Assembly (NCBI GenBank): GCA_009782725.1
Contig: WRIM01000005.1
Location: 1 to 14,968, forward strand
Direction: 5' to 3'
Length of the DNA stretch: 14,968 nucleotides
Source: Alphaproteobacteria bacterium
GTDB lineage: Bacteria; Pseudomonadota; Alphaproteobacteria; Rs-D84
Part shown: piece after piece, positions 1-7,113 of the stretch
How the letters are laid out: each line of letters starts with the position of its first letter
How positions within the stretch are numbered: position 1 is the first letter of the stretch
Position numbers and translations under genes: made by a program
Notes under the pieces: generated by a model
Database searches by the model: none
Seen by the model: only the letters and a program-made list of their open reading frames with translations
Told to the model about the DNA's origin: nothing

Positions 1-50
1 AGAATATAAAAAATCCGAAAACCCATATGATTAAATTTTACCTGTCCGAG

Positions 51-156
51 ACCACATTGCGGGCGTTGCCGGGGGTTCATGTATTATTTATACACTTCAC
101 CCCGCCAAACATCGCAATGCGGCCCGGATGAGGTAATTACCACGTTGGGGCGTTGC
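51..156. repeat. Imperfect 18-19 bp direct repeat at the lpoB 3' end
   Basis: Positions 51-69 (accacattgcgggcgttgc) and 139-156 (accacgttggggcgttgc) match at 17 of 18 aligned bases with one extra base. The second copy covers the last codons of the lpoB-like gene. The 136 bases left of that gene's stop contain no other gene I can support. This may be a small local duplication of the gene end; chance is not excluded. Confidence 0.35.
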
Positions 157-742
157 GGCCTTCTTTGATAATTGGCTTCGTATCTTCCCATACGGTCAGT
201 CCGGTTTTAACTTCGGTCAATGCAAGTTGAAGGTAATATTCAACGCGGTCTTTGGAAGAGCACAGCCAGCATGTCCGCAATTCAAAATTCCTTTGAATCA
301 TCTTGCCGCTTAACGACAGATTCGGCGCAATCAAAGTTCCCTGGGCCGCGATTGTTCCCGCCGCGTATTCCGCGTTGCCGCGTTCTGCTCTTACCTGATT
401 GCTTGTGGTGTCTTCGCCGCTAAAGTTCGTGGCGATTTGCGCGCGGCCGGAATTCACCAAGTCGCTTCGTATTTTCTTTACCAATATATCGGTATCAAAC
501 CGTTGCATCGTGTCGTTGGTCACGCCGGCGATTGCGATAATCGGCCTTTCCACGCGGGCGAACGCGCCAGAGTTAAGCATGCTTTTCACCATCATGTCGG
601 ATGTGGCAAGCCAATCGCGGTATTCCAACGCCATAACGTTTTGCATATCGGATACTTCGCCCGGATTGTCCAAATCGACGACGTTAACGCCGCCGCATGC
701 GCAAAGTGCAATTAGCAAAGTGCAAAGTGCAAATTTTTTCAT
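137..742 (-). CDS. lpoB: LpoB-like penicillin-binding protein activator lipoprotein
   Basis: Predicted outer-membrane lipoprotein of 201 residues. It opens with KK, a hydrophobic stretch and the lipobox L13-C14-A15-C16, so Cys16 would be lipidated. The mature part resembles the LpoB family: an ALEYRDW segment followed by a stretch around RPIIAIAGVTNDT and a Trp-ended C-terminus (NAPTW). LpoB reaches from the outer membrane through the peptidoglycan to stimulate the bifunctional synthase PBP1b in Escherichia coli; that role is assumed here by family. It lacks the long Pro-rich linker of the E. coli protein, as many shorter homologues do. An AGGAAGAG ribosome-binding site precedes the ATG. It lies 15 nt after the COG3014-like lipoprotein gene, and the two lipoprotein types are known neighbours elsewhere. 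Much of the signal peptide is encoded by 7-nt repeats (701-735). The family call rests on motif recall only. Confidence 0.72.
   Translation of the reverse strand: MKKFALCTLLIALCACGGVNVVDLDNPGEVSDMQNVMALEYRDWLATSDMMVKSMLNSGAFARVERPIIAIAGVTNDTMQRFDTDILVKKIRSDLVNSGRAQIATNFSGEDTTSNQVRAERGNAEYAAGTIAAQGTLIAPNLSLSGKMIQRNFELRTCWLCSSKDRVEYYLQLALTEVKTGLTVWEDTKPIIKEGRNAPTW
701..735. repeat. Five-unit heptanucleotide array inside the lpoB signal peptide
   Basis: On the plus strand the bases read as five consecutive 7-mers: gcaaagt, gcaatta, gcaaagt, gcaaagt, gcaaatt. The array lies wholly inside the coding region and encodes most of the hydrophobic core, roughly Phe4 to Cys14, of the lipoprotein signal peptide. 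Seven is not a multiple of three, so three units give seven codons and the frame stays open. Confidence 0.85.
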
Positions 743-757
743 TTCTCTTCCTTTGGT

Positions 758-2029
758 TTAGTTAAGTTTTATTATTTTAGGTTCTGGTCTATCATTAGTC
801 AATCTGATATAAATCAAATCATTTCCTGTTTTGGATACCCTTATCTCTGATAAAACATTACCACCGATTCTTAATTCAATCAAGACATCATTATTTGAAC
901 TTTGAACTTTGAACTTTGAACTTTCTTTATCAACGCGCCATATAAATATTTGTTTAGGCAAAGTTACCCAAGAACGAATTTCCGCACCGGTCGACGCAAT
1001 CGAATACACCGTCGCGGCAAGTCCGCCCCAAGGCCCCAATTGTTTATTCGCCGTCGCTTGAAGCACGGCTTTGGATACGGCGCTTGCCAATGCGCGAAGT
1101 GCTTGGTTCACACTATATTCGTTAAATTCCGTCATAAACATGGCGTCGACGTCGGCCAATAATTCGGCGCCATCCGGCCGCGTCGCGCCGGATAGAAACA
1201 CCGGTTCTGCGGTTGCGATCGATATAGCTTGAACCCGGTTGCCGATAAACATGGGCCAGTCTATGCGACGCTCGGTTAGACGGGGCGCGAATCCGGATTC
1301 GATGAAAATCCACGCGGTGTTTGTCGGGCGGCGCCGTGCGACGGCGGCATCCAAATCGGCCCGGATATAAGTATTCCGCGACACCATTCCATTCGCGCGG
1401 ACAAGGAATTGTCGCGCGTTTTCAAAATCGGCCGGGCTTGACGCGATATTTAAAAAATAAACCCCGGACAAGTATGTCAGCGCGGGATTCATAATATCGG
1501 TAAAAGCCGCCCATTGCGAATTTTCCGCGCGAAGCTGCGCGCCCAATCCGTTGTCATTGTTATCGCGCTGACGTTCGCGTATCAAGCTTGCAAATTCGTT
1601 CGAGAGTCGCTGTTGTTTCGCATAAGATTGATTGATAATCACGCGGGCGTCCGACATCCGCCCTTCGGCCAATGCCGCCCAAATCTGATAATACGAAATG
1701 AAAAGGTCGTCCATAAAATAAGGCTTGTACGAATTCGCCATTTGGCTGCTTAGCGCTTTGGCGGCCTCGCCCAAAATGCTAGCCTGTTGAATATCCGGCA
1801 TGCGGCGATTTATATCTTCGAATTGCCTGTCAGCTTCGTTAAATCTGTCTTGTTGGAAAAGCGCGTTGCCTTGTAATAACGGGTCAAGGTTTCTGTCCCC
1901 GATTTTTTGATTTTCAAAATTGCCATTGGCGAATTCATCTCTGACCGTATCCAATCTTCGCGCCGTCGTGCTGCACGCGGATAAAAAGAGCAAAGAGCAA
2001 CCCACAAAGAGCAAATAATGTTTTTTCAT
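758..2029 (-). CDS. COG3014-like TPR-type lipoprotein
   Basis: Predicted lipoprotein of 423 residues with lipobox L16-S17-A18-C19 (lipidation at Cys19). Residues about 48-75 and 108-140 look like helical TPR-type pairs (LLQGNALFQQDRFNEADRQF; YYQIWAALAEGRMSDAR). Further on, GFAPRLTERRIDWP (246-259) and AEIRSWVTLP (349-358) resemble signatures I associate with COG3014, an envelope lipoprotein family of unknown biochemical function often encoded beside lpoB. It is first in a two-gene minus-strand operon with the LpoB-like gene, which suggests a shared job at the outer membrane or peptidoglycan (inference). No clear Shine-Dalgarno precedes the ATG, and a TATAAT (minus strand, 2036-2041) sits only a few bases upstream, so a near-leaderless transcript is possible. 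Two 7-nt repeat arrays fall inside it, at the signal peptide and at residues about 370-379 (SSKFKVQSSN). Confidence 0.66.
   Translation of the reverse strand: MKKHYLLFVGCSLLFLSACSTTARRLDTVRDEFANGNFENQKIGDRNLDPLLQGNALFQQDRFNEADRQFEDINRRMPDIQQASILGEAAKALSSQMANSYKPYFMDDLFISYYQIWAALAEGRMSDARVIINQSYAKQQRLSNEFASLIRERQRDNNDNGLGAQLRAENSQWAAFTDIMNPALTYLSGVYFLNIASSPADFENARQFLVRANGMVSRNTYIRADLDAAVARRRPTNTAWIFIESGFAPRLTERRIDWPMFIGNRVQAISIATAEPVFLSGATRPDGAELLADVDAMFMTEFNEYSVNQALRALASAVSKAVLQATANKQLGPWGGLAATVYSIASTGAEIRSWVTLPKQIFIWRVDKESSKFKVQSSNNDVLIELRIGGNVLSEIRVSKTGNDLIYIRLTNDRPEPKIIKLN
894..921. repeat. Four perfect tttgaac heptamers within the COG3014-like gene
   Basis: The heptamer tttgaac occurs four times head to tail without mismatch and is followed by tttcttt. 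On the coding (minus) strand it gives SKFKVQSS near the C-terminus, a polar stretch unlike its surroundings. It looks like a repeat that expanded inside a tolerant loop of the protein. Confidence 0.9.
1985..2019. repeat. Heptanucleotide array inside the COG3014-like signal peptide
   Basis: The plus strand reads aaagagc, aaagagc, aacccac, aaagagc, aaataat. Three units are identical and the other two are degenerate. The array encodes the hydrophobic core of the lipoprotein signal peptide (from about Tyr5 to Phe15), as the gcaaagt array does in the downstream lipoprotein gene. Confidence 0.8.
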
Positions 2030-2048
2030 ACAATGATTATAAAATAAA

Positions 2049-2067
2049 AATGGCGCGAAGCGCCATT
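2049..2067 (-). terminator. Rho-independent terminator after infB
   Basis: Read on the minus strand, just past the infB stop codon, an 8-bp stem AATGGCGC / GCGCCATT closes a TTC loop and runs into TTTATTTTAT. This separates the nusA-infB unit from the lipoprotein operon downstream. Confidence 0.8.
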
Positions 2068-2071
2068 AAAA

Positions 2072-4450
2072 TTATAACGTTGCCTTTATATTCTCAACTT
2101 CATAACACTCGACCCGGTCGCCTTCGCGCAAGTCGTTGTATTTATCGAACGACATGCCGAATTCGGTGCCGGTCGACACTTCCTTTACTTCGTTCTTTTC
2201 GCGTTTCAGCATGCCGATTTTACCGTCGTAAATCACAACGTTTTCGCGCAGCAAACGCACGAACGCGTCTTTTTTAATCACGCCTTCGGTAACGCGGCAT
2301 CCGGCGACTTTGACGCCTTTGCCGACGGTGAATAACGCGATGACATCCGCGTATCCGATAAAGTGTTCGACCCGTTCCGGCGCCAATTTTCCGGTCAATA
2401 TGTCTTTCAGTTCGTCCGTAATGCGATACACGATAGAATGATATCGGATTTCAACGCCAAGAGTGCGCGCAAGCTCGCGCGTCGGAGAATCCGCGCGGAC
2501 ATTGAATGCGATTATGATTGCGCTGCTTGCTGCCGCCAAACGTACGTCGCCTTCGGTAATTTGACCGACGCCGGCAGAGAGAATGTCTATGCCCGCCTTG
2601 TCCGAATCAATCTTTTTAACCATGTCGCGGATTGCCTCGACAGAACCTTGGACGTCCGCGCGAAGAACAATCGGAAGCATTAGTTTTTTCGTCTCGTCCC
2701 GTTTTGCGAATAATTCTTCCAAGCTTGACCGTTTGATAATATTCGCGGCGTTTTTCGATTTGTGTATTCTGTAATTTACTACTTCGCGGGCCTGAGCCTC
2801 TGATTCCAATCCGCGCAATTCATCGCCCGCACTTGGCACCGCATCAAGACCCAAAACTATGACGGGTTGCGACGGGCCGACGGATTTCACACGCGCACCC
2901 GCAGAATTGATAAGTCCGCGCACGCGTCCCCATGTCTCGCCAACCACGAATATATCTCCGATGCCAAGCGTGCCTTGCTGCATCAATACTGTCGCCGTTG
3001 CGCCCAAACCTTTTTCCATTTTGGCCTCTACCACCGACGCCTTGGCCGGCATATCCGGGTCGGCTTTTAAATCCATTAATTCGGCTTGGAGCAAAATCGC
3101 GTCTTCCAATTTATCAAGGTTGGTTTTATTCTTGGCAGAGATTTCCACAGCCTGAACATCGCCGCCCATTTCTTCGATTTGAATAGAATGTTGAAGCAAG
3201 TCGGTTTTAACCTTTTGCGGGTTCGCTTCGGGCAAGTCGATTTTATTAATTGCGACTATGAAAGGTACTTTGGCAGCGCGGATATGATTAATTGCTTCGA
3301 TTGTTTGCGGCATTATTGAATCGTTCGCGGCAACGACAAGAATCACAATGTCGGCAACGCGCGCGCCGCGCGCCCGCATCGCGGAAAAGGTCTCGTGTCC
3401 CGGAGTATCCAAAAACGTAATCGGTTTGCCCGATTTTGATTCTACTTCGTACGCCGCGATATGCTGCGTTATTCCGCCCGCTTCGCCTGCGACAACATTC
3501 GCATTGCGGAAAGCGTCCAACAACGAAGTCTTGCCATGGTCGACGTGGCCGACGACGGTGACGACAGGCGCGCGCGGCTTTAAATTATTCGGATTCGGCT
3601 CGGCATTTAATTCCGCGTCATAAGGGGCTGCGTTCACGCGCCGGACAGTCGCGCCGAATTCGTTCGCAATAAGTTCGGCGGTGTCGGCGTCAAGCGATTG
3701 GTTTTGCGACGCCATCATCCCCATTTCCATTAATTTCTTTACAACGACGCCGACCTTTTCGGCCAAAGCGTTCGCCAAATCTTTAACAACGATAGAATCG
3801 CCCAGCGTCACGACGCGTTCGACCTTTTCCGTCGGTTTGAACATCGTGCGCGCTTTGTCGCGGAAACGTTTTAACGAAGCCTCGGACCGTCTTGCGCCGC
3901 CGCCGCGAATGCCGATAGATTCCTCGTCTTCGTCGCCCGACATCACGATATCGCGGATTGAAATTTTGCCTTTGCTGAAATCTTTTTGTTTGGCTTTCTT
4001 TTTGCCGGATCTACGCGCGTCTTCTTCTTCGTCAGTCGCGCCGCTTCGCGTGCCGAATGTCGGCGCGCGCGTGAATGCGGGCGCGGCCGGCTTGCCGGCT
4101 GTAACATTTTCGTCTTCTTTTTCCGCGGCTTCTCTTGCGCGAAGCTGTTCTTTGGTGTGTTCGTATGCAACACGCTCTGCCGCGATTTGGTCTTCGCGCA
4201 TGCGGTTGATGCGATCTTCTTCTTCTTGCTGTTTGCGACGTTCCGCTTCGCGTTCTTTGGCGGCTTCCAGCACGGCGCGAAGCTTTTCATCCGCGACAGA
4301 ACGCGTGGACGCGGGCGTTTTCACCTCTTCGCGCAGCTCTCGCTGACCGGGAAGTATAACCTTGCGCCGGCGCTCTACGGATATGACCGCACCCTTGGCG
4401 GATGCGACCTGACCTGTATCGACGGATTTTTTTAACGTTAATGTTGCCAT
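2072..4450 (-). CDS. infB: Translation initiation factor IF-2
   Basis: GTPase that brings initiator fMet-tRNA to the 30S subunit and promotes 50S joining in the cytoplasm; 792 residues. The N-terminus (1-45) is of the alphaproteobacterial type. A charged Glu/Arg/Lys-rich linker, partly predicted helix, spans about 55-200, and the IF2_N-type segment about 212-265 ([20 protein letters not shown]). The G domain shows G1 GHVDHGKT (301-308), G3 DTPGHE (348-353) and G4 NKID (402-405), followed by the usual domains II-IV to the C-terminus. All GTP-binding motifs are intact. It lies 118 nt downstream of nusA on the same strand; ylxR, usually between them, is missing, and rbfA does not follow. The Shine-Dalgarno before the ATG is weak (AAGTGAG). 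Expression is probably from the nusA promoter, with a repeat-built hairpin region in between. Confidence 0.99.
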   Translation of the reverse strand: MATLTLKKSVDTGQVASAKGAVISVERRRKVILPGQRELREEVKTPASTRSVADEKLRAVLEAAKEREAERRKQQEEEDRINRMREDQIAAERVAYEHTKEQLRAREAAEKEDENVTAGKPAAPAFTRAPTFGTRSGATDEEEDARRSGKKKAKQKDFSKGKISIRDIVMSGDEDEESIGIRGGGARRSEASLKRFRDKARTMFKPTEKVERVVTLGDSIVVKDLANALAEKVGVVVKKLMEMGMMASQNQSLDADTAELIANEFGATVRRVNAAPYDAELNAEPNPNNLKPRAPVVTVVGHVDHGKTSLLDAFRNANVVAGEAGGITQHIAAYEVESKSGKPITFLDTPGHETFSAMRARGARVADIVILVVAANDSIMPQTIEAINHIRAAKVPFIVAINKIDLPEANPQKVKTDLLQHSIQIEEMGGDVQAVEISAKNKTNLDKLEDAILLQAELMDLKADPDMPAKASVVEAKMEKGLGATATVLMQQGTLGIGDIFVVGETWGRVRGLINSAGARVKSVGPSQPVIVLGLDAVPSAGDELRGLESEAQAREVVNYRIHKSKNAANIIKRSSLEELFAKRDETKKLMLPIVLRADVQGSVEAIRDMVKKIDSDKAGIDILSAGVGQITEGDVRLAAASSAIIIAFNVRADSPTRELARTLGVEIRYHSIVYRITDELKDILTGKLAPERVEHFIGYADVIALFTVGKGVKVAGCRVTEGVIKKDAFVRLLRENVVIYDGKIGMLKREKNEVKEVSTGTEFGMSFDKYNDLREGDRVECYEVENIKATL

Positions 4451-4478
4451 ATCTGCTCACTTCGTTCGCAAGAGTATC

Positions 4479-4493
4479 GCGCGCTTTGCGCGC
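4479..4493. repeat. Small GC hairpin in the infB leader
   Basis: The bases gcgcgctttgcgcgc form a 6-bp stem with a TTT loop, about 30 nt upstream of the infB start codon on the minus strand. No U-tract follows, so it is not a typical terminator. It could influence translation or mRNA stability; this is a structural observation only. Confidence 0.5.
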
Positions 4494-4583
4494 AGAGTAA
4501 GAGAGTAGAAGAGTACAAGATTATCTTTTACTCTCTTACTCTGATTTTGCGGCATCGCCGCAAAATCTTTACTCTTCTACTCT
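4493..4583. repeat. Octanucleotide repeats and two hairpins between nusA and infB
   Basis: Plus-strand octamers AGAGTAAG, AGAGTAGA and AGAGTACA run from 4494 to 4517. The same octamer type occurs inverted at 4529-4543 and again at 4568-4583, where it encodes the last residues and stop codon of NusA. A perfect 15-bp inverted repeat pairs 4493-4507 with 4529-4543. A second perfect hairpin, 4543-4553 with 4557-4567 (stem GATTTTGCGGC, 3-nt loop), follows. Neither hairpin has a U-tract on the transcribed strand, so read-through into infB is expected. Confidence 0.85.
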
Positions 4584-6146
4584 TTGTTCTTCATCACTTT
4601 CACCGATGCCATACGCCAATTCTCTCGCCTTCATAACCACGCGGCCGGCAAGGCGTTCGGACATATTGTCCTGGCCCAATATCTCGACCAACTCGTCGCT
4701 TGCCAAATCGGCCAAGTCTTCCAAAGACCGAATTCCCGCGGCGCCCAATGACAGTATAGTATCGCGTTTCAAAAAGTCAAAGGATAACAAATCGTCGCTC
4801 ATACCCATGCCATGACCCTTTGCCTTATAATCTTGCTCCATTTTATCAAGGTATGCGCGCGCGCGGCCTTGCAATTCGGTCGCAAGCTCCATATCGAAAC
4901 CCTCGATGCTGGACAATTCGGATAATTCCACGAACGCGATTTCTTCGACCGTGCGGAATCCGTCGGTGATAAGAAGGTGCGCAATCATCTCGTCGATGTC
5001 AAGGCCCTTGGTAAACAACTCTGTCTTTTCTTTGAATTCGCGCTGACGTTTTTCTTGTTCTTCCGCTTCGTTCATAACATCGATATTCCAACCGGTCAAT
5101 TGGGACGCAAGGCGCACATTCTGACCGCGGCGGCCGATTGCCAATGATTGCTGGTCTTCGTTCACGATGACGGCGGCGGTATGCGTGTCTTCGTCCACGA
5201 TGATTTTTGCGACTTTTGCAGGCTGCATAGAATTAACGATAAACACGGCCGGGTCTTCGGAATAAAGTATCACGTCGATTTTCTCGCCGTGGCATTCGTT
5301 CACAACCGGCTGAATCCGGGTACCCTTAATACCGACCGTCATGCCGACCGCGTCGATCGACGGGTCGTCGGTCTGCACCGCGATTTTGGCATGAGAGCCA
5401 GGCGCGCGAGCAACGGATTTAATTTTGATGATTCCTTCGTAGATTTCCGGAACTTCCTGCACGAATAATTTTTCCATAAACATCGGATGCGTGCGGGTAA
5501 GGAAAATCTGCGGGCCCGAATTGCTTCGCGCCACATCCATGATAAGCGCGCGAACGCGGTCGCCCGGTTGCAATTTTTCGCCGGGGATAAGTTCGTTGCT
5601 TTTGATATAACCTTCGGCCTTGCCGTTGATATCCACAAATATGTTTCCGAATTCAATGCGGCGAACTATGCCGTTCACGATGTCGCCGATATTGTCTTTG
5701 AATTCTTCGAACTGGCGTCCTTTTTCCGCGTCGCGTACGCGCGCGGTCATAATCTGACGCGCGGTTTGGAACGCCATGCGTCCGAATTCCGGTTCCGGCA
5801 ACGGATCGGTCACAGTGTCGCCGACTTTCGGGTCGGTCGCGTATTTCTTGGCCTGAGAAACGGTCAGCATTGTATTCGGATTGTATTCGATCGGCTCGCC
5901 TTCTTCATCCGTACCCAATTTTTCCGGGGATTCAATAACGGTAAAATTGCGCACAACTTGGATAGCGCCGTTCTTGCGTGAGATTTCGGCCGTAATATTC
6001 CATTCTTCGCCATATTTTTGGCGGGCGATGCGGGCGATCGCAGCCTCTAAACTTTCAAATATAATTTCGCGCGGGATTTGCTTTTCCGATGCAATCCCTT
6101 CGATACCCAATAATAAATCTTGACGCGGCATAGATTCAAGTGACAT
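4569..6146 (-). CDS. nusA: Transcription termination/antitermination factor NusA
   Basis: RNA polymerase-binding elongation factor that controls pausing, termination and antitermination; 525 residues. Domains in order: polymerase-binding N-terminal domain (1-about 135), S1 (about 155-218), KH1 (about 235-300, with GMTVGIKGTRIQPVVNE at 268-284), KH2 (about 305-375, with the IGRRG loop at 337-341), then two C-terminal acidic repeats (about 376-433 and 453-512). The duplicated C-terminal repeats are the proteobacterial arrangement. AAGGAGC stands 7-8 nt before the ATG. It heads a nusA-infB unit without rimP upstream, which is unusual. A sigma70-like promoter and a 13-bp hairpin lie in its leader. 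The last codons (around RVEE) are made of 8-nt repeats. Confidence 0.99.
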   Translation of the reverse strand: MSLESMPRQDLLLGIEGIASEKQIPREIIFESLEAAIARIARQKYGEEWNITAEISRKNGAIQVVRNFTVIESPEKLGTDEEGEPIEYNPNTMLTVSQAKKYATDPKVGDTVTDPLPEPEFGRMAFQTARQIMTARVRDAEKGRQFEEFKDNIGDIVNGIVRRIEFGNIFVDINGKAEGYIKSNELIPGEKLQPGDRVRALIMDVARSNSGPQIFLTRTHPMFMEKLFVQEVPEIYEGIIKIKSVARAPGSHAKIAVQTDDPSIDAVGMTVGIKGTRIQPVVNECHGEKIDVILYSEDPAVFIVNSMQPAKVAKIIVDEDTHTAAVIVNEDQQSLAIGRRGQNVRLASQLTGWNIDVMNEAEEQEKRQREFKEKTELFTKGLDIDEMIAHLLITDGFRTVEEIAFVELSELSSIEGFDMELATELQGRARAYLDKMEQDYKAKGHGMGMSDDLLSFDFLKRDTILSLGAAGIRSLEDLADLASDELVEILGQDNMSERLAGRVVMKARELAYGIGESDEEQRVEE

Positions 6147-6169
6147 GTTTCAAGCTCCTTTTTTACCTA

Positions 6170-6199
6170 AAAGAGCGGGGTTTTTCAACCCCGCTCTTT
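6170..6199 (-). terminator. Strong hairpin in the nusA leader (possible attenuator)
   Basis: A perfect 13-bp stem pairs 6170-6182 (AAAGAGCGGGGTT) with 6187-6199 around a 4-nt loop. On the minus strand the right side ends GCTCTTTT and then AGG, giving four Us. It lies between the predicted nusA promoter and the nusA ribosome-binding site, so it could act as a partial terminator controlling nusA-infB. Because the stem is symmetrical it could also end transcripts coming from rsmE. Confidence 0.65.
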
Positions 6200-6224
6200 G
6201 AAATTTATTTCTAAGAACGTGCGT

Positions 6225-6253
6225 ATTATTATATACGAATCGGGCAATGTCAA
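6225..6253 (-). promoter_or_regulatory. Sigma70-like promoter for nusA-infB
   Basis: On the minus strand, a perfect TTGACA (6248-6253) is followed by the AT-rich TATAATAAT (6225-6233). TAATAA at 6226-6231 gives a 16-bp spacer and AATAAT at 6225-6230 gives 17 bp; the perfect TATAAT would leave only 14. Transcription would begin just before the leader hairpin. Confidence 0.6.
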
Positions 6254-6257
6254 GGAA

Positions 6258-6373
6258 AGTAATCAGTAATTAGTAATCAGTTATTTTATTTCAGATTTGA
6301 AATATATATTTCTAACAATGACAATTTGGCTGATTACTAATTACTGATTACTAATTACTGATTACTGATTACT
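6258..6373. repeat. Inverted heptamer arrays downstream of and inside the rsmE 3' end
   Basis: Left array: agtaatc, agtaatt, agtaatc, agttatt (6258-6285). Right array: gattact, aattact, gattact, aattact, gattact, gattact (6332-6373). The 22 nt at 6259-6280 are perfectly complementary to 6330-6351, and also to 6344-6365 one double-unit along, so the hairpin can form in two registers. The 49-nt loop contains the palindrome gaaatatatatttc (6299-6312). The right array supplies the last codons of rsmE (VISNQ and stop). Confidence 0.9.
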
Positions 6374-7059
6374 TTTACAATCGCTGCGACCGCCGCAGTT
6401 TCGGCGCGTAAAATAGTCGGCCCAAGCGACATGCCAACCGCGCCGGAATTATCCAGCGCATCGAATTCCGAATCCGAAAATCCACCTTCGGGCCCGACAA
6501 AAACAATTGCATTGTTTTTGTCGTGAATTGCGAATCGTGATTCGTGACTTGAATCATGCGCGAAACGTTCGTCTGCGAAAATTATGTTTTTATTTTCTTT
6601 TATAAAATCTGAAAATTTTATTTCGGGGCTTATTTCCGGAATTGAATTTCGGCCGCTTTGTTCCGATGCCTCGATTGCGATTTTCTTTATTCGTTCCCAA
6701 TTGATATGTTTGGCGGTCACATGGTCGGTAATTACGGGAAGGAACTTTGCCACGCCCAATTGTGTCGCCATGTTAATCATTTCTTCAAGACGCGATTGCT
6801 TTATCGGCCCGAATGCAAGCGTCAAATTATTTGCGGGGTCGGCACGGTTTGTCGAATTAACAATTAACAAATAACAATCAACAATTTTTTTAGATTGCTC
6901 TTGTTTTAATTCCGCAACAAATTCTTGGCCGTTATTAAAAACCAAACATTTATCTGCGCGCATCACCTTTGTAAGATAGTGGGCAACATCAATCGGCAAT
7001 TGATAAAATTTCCCGATTTCTAAATTTTCATTCAAATAAATTCTTGGTATATTTTGCAT
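6355..7059 (-). CDS. rsmE: 16S rRNA (uracil-1498-N3)-methyltransferase
   Basis: SPOUT-fold methyltransferase that uses SAM to methylate U1498 of 16S rRNA in the assembled 30S subunit; 234 residues. The N-terminal PUA-like RNA-binding part (1-about 70) is followed by the knotted catalytic domain, with EASEQSGR (130-137), FVGPEGGF (187-194) and LGPTILRAETA (212-222), the cofactor-binding signatures of the family. The length is usual. Three heptamer arrays are embedded: one encodes residues about 58-71 (KIVDCYLLIVNSTN), one about 167-180 (AHDSSHESRFAIHD), and one the C-terminal VISNQ. All lie outside the SAM-binding motifs. No Shine-Dalgarno is visible before the ATG. It is divergent from the coupling-protein gene across a 78-nt gap. 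Confidence 0.97.
   Translation of the reverse strand: MQNIPRIYLNENLEIGKFYQLPIDVAHYLTKVMRADKCLVFNNGQEFVAELKQEQSKKIVDCYLLIVNSTNRADPANNLTLAFGPIKQSRLEEMINMATQLGVAKFLPVITDHVTAKHINWERIKKIAIEASEQSGRNSIPEISPEIKFSDFIKENKNIIFADERFAHDSSHESRFAIHDKNNAIVFVGPEGGFSDSEFDALDNSGAVGMSLGPTILRAETAAVAAIVKVISNQ
6522..6556. repeat. Heptamer array (cgtgatt type) inside rsmE
   Basis: Consecutive 7-mers cgtgaat, tgcgaat, cgtgatt, cgtgact, tgaatca. On the minus strand they encode the His/Ser-rich stretch HDSSHESRFAIHD ahead of the catalytic GPEGG motif. Units are degenerate but stay in register. Confidence 0.75.
6854..6888. repeat. Heptamer array (caattaa type) inside rsmE
   Basis: Consecutive 7-mers gaattaa, caattaa, caaataa, caatcaa, caatttt. 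They encode KIVDCYLLIVNSTN on the minus strand. The reverse complement of this unit type is the same family as the intergenic gttaatt array at 7073-7100. Confidence 0.8.
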
Positions 7060-7072
7060 TTTATAACCATTT

Positions 7073-7100
7073 GTTATTTGTTAATTGTTAATTGTTAATT
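7073..7100. repeat. Intergenic heptamer array gttattt + 3 x gttaatt
   Basis: One degenerate and three identical heptamers, immediately upstream of rsmE and in the divergent gap before the coupling-protein gene. The TTGTTA formed across two units can serve as the -35 of a plus-strand promoter. Confidence 0.85.
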
Positions 7101-7113
7101 ATTTTGATACAAT
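7085..7113 (+). promoter_or_regulatory. Candidate promoter of the coupling-protein gene
   Basis: TTGTTA (7085-7090) and TACAAT (7108-7113) are separated by 17 bp. The -10 hexamer lies in the left part of the 16-bp palindrome at 7105-7120, so a protein bound there would cover it. A short GGA at 7129-7131 is the only ribosome-binding signal before the ATG at 7138. Confidence 0.45.

Noticed and set aside
1..80. Minus-strand open frame running off the left edge (starting MNPRQRPQ)
   Set aside because: Too short to judge, no clear ribosome-binding site, and no recognisable motif.
66..190. Short minus-strand frame overlapping the lpoB end (35 codons from an ATG, ending GEVYK and a stop)
   Set aside because: It overlaps a gene in another frame, has no ribosome-binding site, and lies where the family already ends in Trp. 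It is most likely a chance frame.
3681..4346. Long plus-strand open frame of 221 codons opposite infB
   Set aside because: Its Ser/Arg/Ala-rich translation is the antisense of the charged IF-2 linker, and infB has all its motifs on the other strand.
4543..4567. Perfect 11-bp hairpin after nusA as a terminator
   Set aside because: No run of T follows on the minus strand, and infB downstream needs the transcript.
5487..5981. Plus-strand open frame of 164 codons opposite nusA
   Set aside because: Antisense shadow of the S1 and N-terminal domains of NusA; no promoter or ribosome-binding site.
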